Of a DNA stretch of 64,000 nucleotides, positions 26,387 to 36,701 are shown in pieces. This stretch comes from Roseovarius atlanticus (GTDB taxonomy: Bacteria > Pseudomonadota > Alphaproteobacteria > Rhodobacterales > Rhodobacteraceae): contig NZ_LAXJ01000002.1 of assembly GCF_001441615.1 (NCBI RefSeq), positions 62,001-126,000 on the forward strand, read 5' to 3'. The first letter of the stretch is position 1; every line of letters begins with the position of its first letter. The notes beneath the pieces were generated by a model, which ran no database searches, was not told the DNA's origin, and saw nothing but the letters and a program-made list of their open reading frames with translations. A program made the position numbers and the translations under genes.

Positions 26387-27276
26387 GTGGCGATATCCCC
26401 GGAAATGTGGGTGGCGGCGGCTTGAAGCGCGCGGTCGAGGGCGGTGGCGCGGTCCGCGCCGCGTGTTTCGGCGGCAATGTGCGCGGCCATGAAGGTGTCG
26501 CCCGCGCCGGTGACGCGGGTGACGAGCACGGGCGGCGGCTGGCCGGTCAGAAGGCCGTCCGGCCCGGCGTCGGCGGTGGCCTCGGCCCCGTTGGTGACGA
26601 TGGCGCGCGCCGCGCCACGGTCACACAGGGCCGAGCCCGCGTCGGCGGCAGAGGCGAAGGGGCGACCGCAGAGGATGCCGGCCTCTTCGAGATTCACATA
26701 TAGGATGCCGCGCCCGGTTTGCAGGAAGGGCAGCAGACGCTCGGCCTTGCCGGGCGAGGCGGGGGCCACGCGCAGGTCGGCGGCGGAACAGGCGGAGTCG
26801 TGGGCAATCTGTGTCAGCAGGGCCGCGGTCAGGTTGCCGTCAAGCGCGATGGGGCCGGTATGGGGAGTGGTGGCACTGCCCAGAGATCCGTCCTGCAAGG
26901 GCGCGAGAATCCGGTCGCCTGCCGCCTCCAGCGAATGGGCGTCGGCGATGGCGGCGATCAGGCCGTTCGCGCCTTCGATCGCCATGTATTGATCCGTGGG
27001 CAGTTCGGACGAGCGCCAGACATGGGATGTATCGATGCCGCGCGACGCGCAAAGCGCCAGCAATTCCTCGCCCGGCGCGTCGCTTCCCACGGCGCTGAGC
27101 AGGGCCGGGCGCAGACCGAAATGCGAGAGGCTGAGCGCGATGTTGAGCGCGACGCCGCCGGGGCCGCGGGTGATGCGGCCGGGCACGTCCGAGCCCTGGC
27201 GCATGGCGCTCGCCGAGCGGCCGATGATGTCCCACAGGACCGAGCCGATGCAGAGGATGTCGGGCGCGCGCGTCAT
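26383..27276 (-). CDS. psuK: PfkB-family pseudouridine kinase
   Basis: A 297-aa ribokinase-like sugar/nucleoside kinase. The N-terminus is DILCIGSVLWDIIG, the glycine-rich GPGGVALNIALSLSHFGLRPALLSAVGSD binds substrate, and the C-terminal VTGAGDTFMAAHIA contains the catalytic Asp. Pairing with psuG makes pseudouridine the likely substrate. The start is ATG 27276 (MTRAPDILCIGS); the open frame continues far upstream only as an antisense frame through rpsB. Confidence 0.9.
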   Translation of the reverse strand: MTRAPDILCIGSVLWDIIGRSASAMRQGSDVPGRITRGPGGVALNIALSLSHFGLRPALLSAVGSDAPGEELLALCASRGIDTSHVWRSSELPTDQYMAIEGANGLIAAIADAHSLEAAGDRILAPLQDGSLGSATTPHTGPIALDGNLTAALLTQIAHDSACSAADLRVAPASPGKAERLLPFLQTGRGILYVNLEEAGILCGRPFASAADAGSALCDRGAARAIVTNGAEATADAGPDGLLTGQPPPVLVTRVTGAGDTFMAAHIAAETRGADRATALDRALQAAATHISGDIAT

Positions 27277-27351
27277 GCGGTCATTTGCACCGCCGGGAAC
27301 GGGGAGAGCAAGCGGTTTGCGGGGCGCGGTGACGCGGCGTAGGGTGCAGGG

Positions 27352-27969
27352 ATGGACGAGACCCGCCGCTTTCGCATTCCGCTGAAACCCGTGCTGGCGC
27401 TGCTGGTGGCGGCGGCGGTGGCCGCGAACCTGCCCGACTCGTGGTTTGCCGATGAGACGGCCCGGGACCGGCGGGCGGAGGTGTTTTCCGCCTTCGCCAA
27501 CCTGAGCGCGGCGCCGGGGGAGGGGGCGTTCGCCTTTCTGGGCACGGTGGCGGACCTGTCGGGGCAGGAGGCGCGGGTGCGCCGGGACCGGCGGGCGCAT
27601 GTGCTGCCGGGACTGCTTGAAGCCTATGCGGAGCGGATCGACATGCAAGCGGGCTGGTTGCGGGACGCGGTGCTGGACCCTGACTATGCGCATCCGTTCG
27701 ATATATCGGCCTTCGAGGTGACGGGGCCAGAATTCGGCGGGCATGGTGTAGATGGGCCGTGGCACTGGGGGCTTGCGGCCAGCGGGGCCGGGGACCTGTC
27801 GCCCGAGGAAGCGCCGTTCGGATGGTGCGCGCGGTGGCTGGTGGTCTGGGATGACGCGGAGTGGTTCTATGCCCCTTTGGGGACCAAAGCGCTGGACGCC
27901 ATGCTGGCCGAGGCGGCCCCTGGGCTTGGGGCCGTGGCGCGCGATCTGCCGGGCGGGTGCGACGGGTAG
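27352..27969 (+). CDS. Hypothetical single-span membrane-anchored protein
   Basis: A 205-aa protein with a basic N-terminus, one hydrophobic segment (PLKPVLALLVAAAVAANL) and a soluble remainder rich in acidic and aromatic residues (WHWGLAASG, WCARWLVVWDDAEWFYAPLG). I recognise no family. It lies upstream of rpsB, separated by tandem palindromes. The frame is closed, codon use looks genuine, and it does not clash with a known gene. Confidence 0.6.
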   Translation: MDETRRFRIPLKPVLALLVAAAVAANLPDSWFADETARDRRAEVFSAFANLSAAPGEGAFAFLGTVADLSGQEARVRRDRRAHVLPGLLEAYAERIDMQAGWLRDAVLDPDYAHPFDISAFEVTGPEFGGHGVDGPWHWGLAASGAGDLSPEEAPFGWCARWLVVWDDAEWFYAPLGTKALDAMLAEAAPGLGAVARDLPGGCDG

Positions 27970-27974
27970 GGAAC

Positions 27975-28018
27975 GTTTTCTTGGAAAGAAAACGGGTCGA
28001 AATCTTTGAAAGATTTCG
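27975..28018. repeat. Tandem perfect palindromes between the hypothetical gene and rpsB
   Basis: GTTTTCTT-GGA-AAGAAAAC (27975-27993) and CGAAATCTT-TGA-AAGATTTCG (27998-28018) are two perfect AT-rich hairpins 4 bp apart, just past a stop codon. They resemble a dispersed palindromic repeat more than a single terminator; the first stem has no T run after it. Confidence 0.6.
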
Positions 28019-28053
28019 GCCCGCCCGGTGGACAGGCCTGTGCAGATGAGGGC

Positions 28054-28082
28054 TTGCGCCGCGGGAAATAGCCCGTTATACG
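28054..28082 (+). promoter_or_regulatory. Candidate promoter of rpsB-tsf
   Basis: TTGCGC (28054-28059), a 17-bp spacer and TATACG (28077-28082) precede rpsB by about 120 bp. The leader between contains a hairpin TCGGGGG-AGACA-TCCCCGA, a possible site for S2 autoregulation. Strength and start site are inferred. Confidence 0.45.
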
Positions 28083-28203
28083 CGCGCCATTCAATCCCGC
28101 AGGTATGGGCGGGCCTCTCGGGGGAGACATCCCCGAAGGTCCACCGGTTGAAGCATCCGCTTCTCATCCCGTACCGAGGCGCAAACCGGAAAGGAAAACG
28201 ACC

Positions 28204-29094
28204 ATGGCTCTTCCAGAGTTCTCCATGCGTCAGCTGCTTGAAGCTGGCGTGCACTTCGGCCACCAGACGCAGCGTTGGAACCCCCGTATGGGCGAGTTCA
28301 TCTATGGCGCGCGCAACGGCATCCACATCATGGACCTGACGCAGACCGTGCCGATGCTGGACGCGGCGCTGAACGTCATCCGCGAGACCGTGGCCAAGAA
28401 CGGCCGCGTTCTGTTCGTCGGCACCAAGCGGCAGGCCAGCGCACCGATCGCCGAGGCGGCGGAGAAATGCGCGCAGTATTACATGAACCACCGCTGGCTG
28501 GGCGGCACGCTGACCAACTGGCAGACCGTGAGCCAGTCGATCAAGCGCCTGAACGAGATCGACGAGATCATGGAAGGCGGCGCCGAGGGCCTGACCAAGA
28601 AAGAGCGTCTGGGCCTTGAGCGCGACCAGGAAAAGCTGAACGCGTCTCTGGGCGGTATCCGCCAGATGGGCGGCGTGCCGGACCTGCTGTTCGTGATCGA
28701 CGTCAAGAAAGAGGCGCTGGCCGTGGCCGAAGCCAACAAGCTGGGCATCCCGGTCGTGGCCGTGGTCGACACCAACTGCTCGCCCGATGGCGTGGATTAC
28801 ATCATCCCGGGCAACGACGACGCGGCGCGTGCGATCTCGCTTTACTGTGACCTGGTGTCCCGCGCGGCGCTGGACGGCATGTCGGCCCAGATGGGCGCGG
28901 CAGGCATCGACGTGGGCGCGATGGAAGAGGCCCCGGCGGAAGAGGCCGTGAGCGAAGAGCCCGCGGCGACCCCGGCGGCGGATGCAACCGCCGCGCCGAG
29001 CGACGAGGCGAAGCATGACGACGCCATGTCCAAGGACGCGCCGCTGGACATCGAGTCCGCCGAAGAGGTCAAGAAAGAGGCCGCTGACAGCTGA
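28204..29094 (+). CDS. rpsB: 30S ribosomal protein S2
   Basis: A 296-aa S2. [45 protein letters not shown] is the family start; [36 protein letters not shown] is the second S2 signature. The ATG at 28204 has GGAAAGGAA upstream. An acidic Ala/Glu-rich tail of about 50 residues follows the folded part, a common alphaproteobacterial extension. It is followed by tsf after 89 bp. Confidence 0.98.
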   Translation: MALPEFSMRQLLEAGVHFGHQTQRWNPRMGEFIYGARNGIHIMDLTQTVPMLDAALNVIRETVAKNGRVLFVGTKRQASAPIAEAAEKCAQYYMNHRWLGGTLTNWQTVSQSIKRLNEIDEIMEGGAEGLTKKERLGLERDQEKLNASLGGIRQMGGVPDLLFVIDVKKEALAVAEANKLGIPVVAVVDTNCSPDGVDYIIPGNDDAARAISLYCDLVSRAALDGMSAQMGAAGIDVGAMEEAPAEEAVSEEPAATPAADATAAPSDEAKHDDAMSKDAPLDIESAEEVKKEAADS

Positions 29095-29129
29095 GCCTGT
29101 CACGAAACCTATACCTTGTTGATATACCT

Positions 29130-29152
29130 GGGCGCGGGATCCGGCCGCGCCC
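29130..29152 (+). promoter_or_regulatory. Stem-loop between rpsB and tsf
   Basis: GGGCGCGG-GATCCGG-CCGCGCCC forms a perfect 8-bp GC stem in the rpsB-tsf spacer. There is no U-tract, so a processing or attenuation site is more likely than a terminator. Confidence 0.5.
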
Positions 29153-29183
29153 ATGACAGCCCCAATATTCGAGGAGAGCCAAG

Positions 29184-30059
29184 ATGGCGATCACAGCTGC
29201 AAGTGTGAAAGAGCTGCGCGACAAGACCGGCGCGGGCATGATGGACGCGAAGAAAGCGCTGACCGAGACCGATGGCGACATGGACGCCGCCGTTGACTGG
29301 CTGCGCACCAAGGGCCTGGCGAAAGCCGCCAAGAAATCGGGCCGCACCGCCGCCGAGGGTCTGGTGGCCGTCAGCGTGACCGGCGGCACGGGCGTCGCCG
29401 TCGAGGTGAACGCCGAGACAGACTTTGTCGCCAAGAACGCCGAGTTCCAGAAGATGGTGGGCGACATTGCCGCCGCCGCGGTGGGCGTGGCAAATCTCGA
29501 CGCGCTGCAAAACGCCGATATCGGTGGCAAGCCCGTCTCTGAGATCATCACCGACAAGATCGCCACGATCGGCGAGAACATGGGCCTGCGCCGCATGGAG
29601 AAGATCGAGGGCGACACGGTCGTGAGCTATATCCACAACGCCGCCACCGACGGCATGGGCAAAATCGGCGTGCTGGTCGCCATGAAAGGTGGTGACGAGG
29701 CGTTCGGGCGTCAGGTCGCGATGCATATCGCCGCCACCAACCCCGCCGCGCTGAACGAGGCGGAGCTGGACCAGGCCGTGGTCGACAAGGAACGCCAGGT
29801 GCAGATCGACATCGCCCGCGAATCCGGCAAGCCCGAGCAGGTGATCGAGAAGATGATCGAGGGCCGCATGAAGAAATACATGTCCGAGATCACATTGGTG
29901 AACCAGGCCTTCGTCATCAACCCCGACGTGACCGTTGGCGCCGCCGCCGCAGAGGCCGGTGCCGAGATCACCGGCTTCATCCGTATGGAAGTGGGCGAGG
30001 GGATCGAGAAGAAGGAAGAAAACTTCGCCGAGGAAGTTGCCAAGGCGGCGCAGGGCTGA
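29184..30059 (+). CDS. tsf: Translation elongation factor Ts
   Basis: EF-Ts (291 aa) recycles EF-Tu by GDP exchange. The N-terminal UBA-like domain [24 protein letters not shown] is diagnostic, and the core carries [13 protein letters not shown], the TDFV element that contacts EF-Tu. GGAGAG 6-11 bp upstream of the ATG is a good ribosome binding site. Confidence 0.98.
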   Translation: MAITAASVKELRDKTGAGMMDAKKALTETDGDMDAAVDWLRTKGLAKAAKKSGRTAAEGLVAVSVTGGTGVAVEVNAETDFVAKNAEFQKMVGDIAAAAVGVANLDALQNADIGGKPVSEIITDKIATIGENMGLRRMEKIEGDTVVSYIHNAATDGMGKIGVLVAMKGGDEAFGRQVAMHIAATNPAALNEAELDQAVVDKERQVQIDIARESGKPEQVIEKMIEGRMKKYMSEITLVNQAFVINPDVTVGAAAAEAGAEITGFIRMEVGEGIEKKEENFAEEVAKAAQG

Positions 30060-30078
30060 GTTTGCCGTGATCGTGGGC

Positions 30079-30163
30079 CCGAGGGGCCAGCCCCTCGGGC
30101 TACCGGTTCGAAGCGGGGGGCCAGCCCCCCGCACCCCCCGGGATATTTTCGGCCAGAGGAAGT
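30079..30163 (+). repeat. Dispersed palindromes plus GGGATATTT-GGCCAGA box, second copy
   Basis: CCGAGGGGCCAGCCCCTCGG (30079-30098, identical to 23385-23404), GGGGGGCCAGCCCCCC (30115-30130) and GGGATATTTTCGGCCAGAG (30140-30158) appear in the same order as downstream of hbdH. Confidence 0.75.
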
Positions 30164-30167
30164 CAGT

Positions 30168-30199
30168 GCGCGTTCCGAGGAGTCGGGGCGCGCTTTTTT
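30168..30199 (+). terminator. Probable tsf terminator
   Basis: GCGCGTTCC (30168-30176), loop GAGGAGTC, GGGGCGCGC (30185-30193) with two G-U pairs, followed by six T. It lies about 110 bp after the tsf stop, past the repeat module. Confidence 0.6.
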
Positions 30200-30478
30200 C
30201 TTGGAACGGCACTCGGCTTGTTGCTGAGGCTTCTCGCCTTTTACCTGAGCATGAACGTGCGCGCGCCGGACCCCGAGCCTGTCTGCTTCGGGAAATCCGA
30301 CGTCTACCGGGCCGGGTAGACGGAGCGCAGCGGGATGGACGTGGTCGAGGTTGGGTTGCGCGACGCCCATGCTTATGGCGGTGGATCGCAGTGCTGCACG
30401 GAGGATGTGCCTCGGGAAGGCGGCTGCAAGCGCTATATTCCGCATCTGAACGGGGAGGGGGCCTTGACAGCGGGAGCC
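30200..30478 (+). pseudogene. Possible broken small gene with in-frame TAG
   Basis: One frame reads a hydrophobic start (LGTALGLLLRLLAFYLS), MNVRAPDPEPVCFGKSDVYRAG, then TAG at 30317-30319, then continues TERSGMDVVEVGLRDAHAYGG and a Cys-rich stretch with GC-rich third positions. This looks like a short exported protein interrupted by a nonsense mutation. No intact start or clear end exists and I recognise no family, so it may also be a chance frame. Confidence 0.3.
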
Positions 30479-30481
30479 CAA

Positions 30482-30514
30482 GAAAAACGGTGCCGCCCGG
30501 GCGGACGGCACCGT
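30482..30514 (-). terminator. Orphan minus-strand terminator
   Basis: ACGGTGCCG (30487-30495), 10-nt loop and CGGCACCGT (30506-30514) form a perfect 9-bp stem; on the minus strand it is followed by TTTTTCTT. The nearest minus-strand gene (LuxR) ends 305 bp to the right, so this could end a read-through transcript or a small RNA. Confidence 0.7.
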
Positions 30515-30818
30515 CATTCCTGCAACCAAACACGGGATGAGACGGCGCAGGCAAGTCCGGCCGGCCAACCGAGCTATAGGCCAACCGACCGGGATCCGGC
30601 AGAACCGGCAGGCCGGTCTTCCCTGAAATCGCAGGGGCGTCCGACCCATGTTCCCAGGCTAAAGCCACCACTCACGGAACGAAGATATCATGCGACGTAA
30701 CGTTAACTTGCGAAAGTAGGGGATTCCTTACCAAGCGGTAAAATCTTTCAAATTTTTGTAGGAATTAGTAACTTTTTTAGGCAAGGGCCCTTTTACATGG
30801 CCTTTGCGTGCGCAGCCG

Positions 30819-31574
30819 TCAGGTATCCAGAACGAAAATCTGATTCTGAAACGCGGCCTTGAGCACCGCCTGGGCCGTAGTCTCGACGCTGAGGGCCTCG
30901 CGCGCAAGGCGCAGGTGCTTTTCCACCGTGGCCGGGGTCAGTTCCATCAACAGCGCGATATCCTGGATCGTCTTGCCGTCGCCGACCCAGCCCAGCACCT
31001 CTTTCTGACGTTTGGTGAGCGAGCGGCCCGGCGCCTCGTAAGGCAGGGTCAGGATACGCAGGTGGACGATGTTGTTGAGCAGGGTGATATCGTCGCCATG
31101 CTCTTCCCACAGCGCGTCACAGGCGGCCTGGTCGTGGCCCGCGTGGGCGGTCAGCGCGATGGCGCCCTTGGTGCGCGGCGACATGGATTTGAAGCTGATC
31201 GAGTAGCCGCAGGTGACGCCCATGGAGGCATTGAACTCGACCACTTTGCGTTCCTGTGCGGTCAGGGTTTCGGTGGCCAGCATCTCGGCCATGACGCGCC
31301 AGGAACAGGCGCCTTCGTTGTCGAGCGCCCAGCGGACCATCGGCGCGTGATGGTAAAGGCCGTCGCCGATGAAGACGTTCATGTAGTCCGGCGAGTGGTT
31401 GCTGAGCAGCACGAAATCGTCCGGATCGCCCAGGGATGTGGAGGTGCGGTAGCGGGTGAAGCCGTAGATCAGCCGGTCGAACCCATAGTCGGCCATCTGC
31501 GCCACGTGCATCTCCCACAGCTCTTCGATGCTGGGCGCGTTCAGAAGCGTGTTGAGGTGCGCGGTCGAGATCAT
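30819..31574 (-). CDS. LuxR-family regulator (solo) with altered autoinducer site
   Basis: A 251-aa protein with an N-terminal autoinducer-binding-like domain (1-170) and a C-terminal LuxR HTH (about 186-245: SLTKRQKEVLGWVGDGKTIQDIALLMELTPATVEKHLRLAREAL). Aligned by spacing with TraR, the ligand residues W57, Y61 and D70 are replaced by Y64, F68 and A77, while P71 and W85 are kept as P78 and W92. Canonical acyl-homoserine lactone binding is therefore doubtful. No luxI is in the window. Its ATG overlaps the aroQ stop (ATGA), so it is translated from the aroQ message. Confidence 0.85.
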   Translation of the reverse strand: MISTAHLNTLLNAPSIEELWEMHVAQMADYGFDRLIYGFTRYRTSTSLGDPDDFVLLSNHSPDYMNVFIGDGLYHHAPMVRWALDNEGACSWRVMAEMLATETLTAQERKVVEFNASMGVTCGYSISFKSMSPRTKGAIALTAHAGHDQAACDALWEEHGDDITLLNNIVHLRILTLPYEAPGRSLTKRQKEVLGWVGDGKTIQDIALLMELTPATVEKHLRLAREALSVETTAQAVLKAAFQNQIFVLDT

Positions 31575-32014
31575 GTCGCCGCCTTCAGGTGTCGGGCCAT
31601 GGCGTGGAGCGCCAGCGTGTAGCCGTGGGCGCCGAAGCCGCAGATCACGCCGACCGCGACCCTGGCGATATAGGAAGTGTGGCGAAAATCCTCGCGGGCG
31701 TGGATGTTGCTGAGATGCAGCTCGATTGTGGGAATTTCAGTGCTCGAGATCGCGTCCATCAGCGCGATGGATGTGTGGGTATAGGCACCGGCGTTGAGGA
31801 TGAGCCCGTCATGGGTGCCGCGGGCGTCGTGGATCCTGTCGACAAGCGCGCCCTCGGCGTTGGATTGCGCGAAGCTCAGGCCGATGCCCAATTCCGCAGC
31901 CACAGCGTTGCACTGCGCCTCGATGTCGCTCAGCGTCGTGGAGCCATAGACCTCGGGCTGGCGCGTGCCCAGCAAGTTGAGGTTCGGTCCGTTGAGGATA
32001 AGAATGGAAGTCAT
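31571..32014 (-). CDS. aroQ: Type II 3-dehydroquinate dehydratase
   Basis: This 147-aa enzyme makes 3-dehydroshikimate in the shikimate pathway. ILILNGPNLNLLGTRQPEVYGSTTL holds the catalytic Arg and Tyr of the flexible loop, NAGAYTHTSIALMDAI is the second motif, and EIPTIELHLSNIHAREDFRHTSYIARVAVGVICGFGAHGY holds the catalytic His. The start is ATG 32014, with GGAAAGGA upstream, not the longer frame. The overlap with luxR is odd; aroQ is more often followed by accB-accC. Confidence 0.95.
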   Translation of the reverse strand: MTSILILNGPNLNLLGTRQPEVYGSTTLSDIEAQCNAVAAELGIGLSFAQSNAEGALVDRIHDARGTHDGLILNAGAYTHTSIALMDAISSTEIPTIELHLSNIHAREDFRHTSYIARVAVGVICGFGAHGYTLALHAMARHLKAAT

Positions 32015-32344
32015 GCGGCGCGGCGTCCTTTCCGCTACGTCATAGACCGTGACATACGGCGGTGTCGAGTGAGAGTTGCGGGGTGTGGCACTCTGTACAA
32101 GACTGTGGCATCGAGGATGACAGGCGCGGCACGCGGGTGAGGATATTTGGGCAAGAGCCGGACGCACAAGGGTTTTACGGTGCCGAGCGTGCTGATTGAG
32201 ATATGAATTTATTTAACATAATACTGATTATGCGCTAATTGGGTGCGAGCGCCGTGGCCCGGGCTGAAACTTGGCGTACACAGCTTGCGTGACTTCAGGA
32301 CGAACCACCGCGGAGCCTCGACGCCCCCTGCCTATGGAGACTTC
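32015..32344. promoter_or_regulatory. Divergent region aroQ / doxX with a palindrome
   Basis: A 330-bp gap without a gene. GAGGATATTTGGGCAAGAG at 32139-32157 is a variant of the GGATATTT-GGCCAGA repeat. The AT-rich palindrome CATAAT-ACTG-ATTATG at 32217-32232, in an AT-rich island before doxX, is a possible operator. Confidence 0.4.
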
Positions 32345-32740
32345 ATGACCGACCCGATGCGCCATGGTGCCACGACGCAAGCGAACTGGACCCTGCGGAT
32401 CGGGCGCGCGCTGATCGCTGTGCTGTTTCTGGCTGGCTCGGTGCAGAAAGCGGTCGCGCCGGAGCAAGGCATGGCTTTGCTGGGCAATCTGGGGCTGCCC
32501 GGCGCGCTGATCTGGCCGGCGCTGGCGTTCAACGCGGTTGCGGGACTGGCGCTGTTGCTGGGCTGGGCCACGCGCTGGGTCGCGCTGGCGCTGGCGGCGT
32601 ATTGCATGGCCACCAGCATTTTCCACTTCCAGCCCGAGGATGGCTGGCAAATGTCGATCTTCGTCAAGAACTGGGCGATTGCCGGCGGGCTGCTGGTCCT
32701 GAGCGAACACGCGCGGCGATCCGCGCGGGACGGGCAATAG
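32345..32740 (+). CDS. DoxX family membrane protein
   Basis: A 131-aa protein with about four hydrophobic segments (LIAVLFLAGSVQKAV; LPGALIWPALAFNAVAGLALLLG; WVALALAAYCMATSIFHF; FVKNWAIAGGLLVLSE). The GSVQKAV and FVKNWAIAGGLL motifs fit the DoxX family, whose members are small oxidoreductase-linked or uncharacterised membrane proteins. The start is ATG 32345, with GGAG upstream, rather than the longer frame. It is probably monocistronic; the function is not known. Confidence 0.8.
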   Translation: MTDPMRHGATTQANWTLRIGRALIAVLFLAGSVQKAVAPEQGMALLGNLGLPGALIWPALAFNAVAGLALLLGWATRWVALALAAYCMATSIFHFQPEDGWQMSIFVKNWAIAGGLLVLSEHARRSARDGQ

Positions 32741-32780
32741 AGCAGGGCAGCCCCCTGCCCTGCAAGTCATTGGCGCGGCT

Positions 32781-34004
<1,224 letters not shown>

Positions 34005-34045
34005 GGCGGTCTCCTTTGGCAAGGGAAATTCGGTTTGGGTTGAAT

Positions 34046-34059
34046 TTATCCTGAGATAA
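34046..34059. promoter_or_regulatory. Candidate operator between gcdH and its LysR regulator
   Basis: TTATC-CTGA-GATAA is a perfect inverted repeat in the 105-bp divergent spacer and fits a LysR-type T-N11-A site. Control of gcdH and autoregulation of the regulator is inferred. Confidence 0.5.
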
Positions 34060-34109
34060 GCGCAATAAAAAGCGGCAATTCGGCATATATTCATGAGGAA
34101 GCTGCATAG

Positions 34110-35018
34110 ATGTCCCTGCCCCGCCGCTTTCTGCCCTCCCTCGGCGCGCTGCGCGCGCTGGAGGCGCTGGACCGGCTGGGCAGCCTGACGGCGGTGGCCG
34201 AAGAGCTGAACCTGAGCCAGAGCGCGGTGAGCCGGCAATTGCAGACGCTGGAAAGCCAGCTGGGCGTGCCGCTGTTTGTGCGCGAAGGGCGGCGCGTGCG
34301 GCTGACGCCGGAAACACGGGGCTATGCCGGCGAGACGCGTGCGGCGCTGAACCGGATCAGCCAGGCCTCGCTGAAGCTGGCGCTGAACCCCGGGGGCGGT
34401 AGTTTGAACCTGGCGATTTTGCCGACCTTCGGGATGCGCTGGCTGGTGCCGCGCCTGCCGGAGTTCGCCGCGGCGCATCCGGAAGTGACGCTGAACCTGT
34501 CGACGCGGCTGAAGCCGTTCAACTTTGGCGCGGAACCCTTTGATGCAGCTATTCTTTTCGGAAGCGGAGCCTGGCCCGGCACGCAATCGCTGCGGCTGAA
34601 GAACGAGGCGGTGGTGGCGGTGGCTGCCCCCGCGCTGTTGGAGCGGGCGGCGGTGCTAAAGGCCAAGGATGTGCTGTCCCTGCCCTTGCTGCATATCGAG
34701 ACGCGGCCCGAGGCGTGGCGCGCGTGGTTCGCCGCGCACGGGGTCGAGACGGGCACGGTGGCGGGTACGATATACGACCAGTTCTCGACCATCACGCAGG
34801 CGGCTTTGCATGGCCTCGGCGTGGCGCTGTTGCCGGATTACCTGGCCGAGCAGGATTTGGCGACCGGCAAGCTGGTGACGGTCTGGGGCGGGCGCACGGA
34901 CAGCCCCGGCGCCTATCACCTGGTCTGGCCCGAGGAAAAGGCGCAGGACAGCGCGGTGGTGAAGTTTCGCGACTGGCTGGCGCCGCAGGCCGAGGAGGAA
35001 GACCCCCTGCCCCGGTGA
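34110..35018 (+). CDS. LysR-family regulator, probably of gcdH
   Basis: A 302-aa regulator. The N-terminal winged HTH ([58 protein letters not shown]) is followed by a periplasmic-binding-protein-like effector domain (from about 95: [37 protein letters not shown]). This GcvA-like subgroup ([15 protein letters not shown]) and the divergent location point to glutaryl-CoA or a related acyl metabolite as effector, as an inference. Confidence 0.88.
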   Translation: MSLPRRFLPSLGALRALEALDRLGSLTAVAEELNLSQSAVSRQLQTLESQLGVPLFVREGRRVRLTPETRGYAGETRAALNRISQASLKLALNPGGGSLNLAILPTFGMRWLVPRLPEFAAAHPEVTLNLSTRLKPFNFGAEPFDAAILFGSGAWPGTQSLRLKNEAVVAVAAPALLERAAVLKAKDVLSLPLLHIETRPEAWRAWFAAHGVETGTVAGTIYDQFSTITQAALHGLGVALLPDYLAEQDLATGKLVTVWGGRTDSPGAYHLVWPEEKAQDSAVVKFRDWLAPQAEEEDPLPR

Positions 35019-35029
35019 CCCGTCCGAGA

Positions 35030-35848
<819 letters not shown>

Positions 35849-35870
35849 GATCTGCGTCCTTTGCGGTCCG

Positions 35871-35892
35871 GTCTACTGCGACAGTAGTAGAC
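35871..35892. promoter_or_regulatory. Overlapping inverted repeats upstream of the SDR gene
   Basis: GTCTACT and AGTAGAC (7 bp each, 8-bp loop) enclose a second perfect repeat, CTACTG-CGA-CAGTAG. The site lies 23-44 bp before the SDR start and is a good operator candidate; the regulator is unknown. Confidence 0.45.
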
Positions 35893-35993
35893 GGGCCCGG
35901 CCGGAGCGCAACCGACCAAATTGAGTGGCTGCGCCACGCTTTGTTTGTTTGGATTGAGTATTTGGAGAACAGTGAAAGGCGGGCGCGGCGCGA

Positions 35994-36683
35994 TCAGCCC
36001 AGCGAGTACCCTGCCCCGCGCACTGTGCGCAGCGGGTCGGCGCCGCCATGCTGGCAGAGCGCCTTGCGCAGCCGGCCGATATGCACGTCGACGGTGCGGG
36101 TATCGACATAGATGTCGCGGCCCCAGACGCGGTCGAGAAGCTGTTCGCGGCTCCAGACGCGGCCCGGCTTTTCCATGAAGGTCGACAGCAGGCGGAATTC
36201 GGTCGGCCCGAGTTTCAGACCCTCGCCCTTGCGGGTGACGCGGTGGGTCTCGGAATCGAGGATGATATCCTCGTATTCCAGCCGTTCGCCCACGGTCGAG
36301 GGCCGTGTGCGGCGCAGTTGGGCGCGGACGCGGGCCATGAGCTCGATCACCGAGTAGGGCTTGATGACGTAGTCGTCGGCGCCGGTTTCCAGCCCGCGCA
36401 CGCGGTCCACCTCCTCGGAGCGGGCCGAGAGCATGATGATCGGCACGTTGCGCGTCTCGGAGCGGGTCTTGAGCTGGCGGCAGACCTCGATCCCTGAGAC
36501 GTTGGGCAGCATCCAGTCCAGCAGGATGAGGTCTGGCGCGGCCTCTTCGACCAGCATCAGGGCCTCTTCGCCGTTTTCGGCGCGGGTGACGGCAAAGCCG
36601 TCGGCCTCGAGATTGTAGGCCAGCACTTCGCGCTGGGCCGGTTCATCCTCGACCAGAAGAACGCTGGGCTGTTCGCTTGCCAT
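35994..36683 (-). CDS. phoB: Phosphate regulon response regulator
   Basis: A 229-aa OmpR-type regulator: receiver domain with phospho-acceptor D56 in LILLDWMLP and the conserved Lys in VIKPYSVIEL, then a winged-helix domain (GPTEFRLLSTFMEKPGRVWSREQLLDRVWGRDIYVDTRTVDVHIGRLRKAL) nearly identical to other PhoB proteins. It is the last gene of phoR-pstSCAB-phoU-phoB and should bind the Pho box in front of pstS. Confidence 0.96.
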   Translation of the reverse strand: MASEQPSVLLVEDEPAQREVLAYNLEADGFAVTRAENGEEALMLVEEAAPDLILLDWMLPNVSGIEVCRQLKTRSETRNVPIIMLSARSEEVDRVRGLETGADDYVIKPYSVIELMARVRAQLRRTRPSTVGERLEYEDIILDSETHRVTRKGEGLKLGPTEFRLLSTFMEKPGRVWSREQLLDRVWGRDIYVDTRTVDVHIGRLRKALCQHGGADPLRTVRGAGYSLG

Positions 36684-36701
36684 GACGTCTTGTGTCCTTC
36701 G

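Larger units (their letters stand above)
30060..30818. other. 759-bp gap after tsf: repeats, possible pseudogene, orphan terminator
   Basis: The gap contains a dispersed repeat (30079-30163), a terminator-like hairpin (30168-30199), a frame that looks coding but has an in-frame stop (30200-30478), a strong minus-strand terminator (30482-30514) and an AT-rich stretch (30700-30790) next to the LuxR gene end. No intact gene was found. Confidence 0.5.

Noticed and set aside
24452-26425. 657-residue + strand frame across DUF502 and psuG
   Set aside because: Antisense shadow of two well-identified minus-strand genes.
27277-29154. Upstream extension of the psuK frame to a 923-residue protein
   Set aside because: The added part runs antisense through rpsB and has no family sequence; the kinase clearly begins at 27276.
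30560-30582. tRNA-like start (CCTATAGCTCGGTTGG on the minus strand)
   Set aside because: No anticodon stem, T-arm (GTTCGAATC-like) or matching acceptor stem follows; likely chance.
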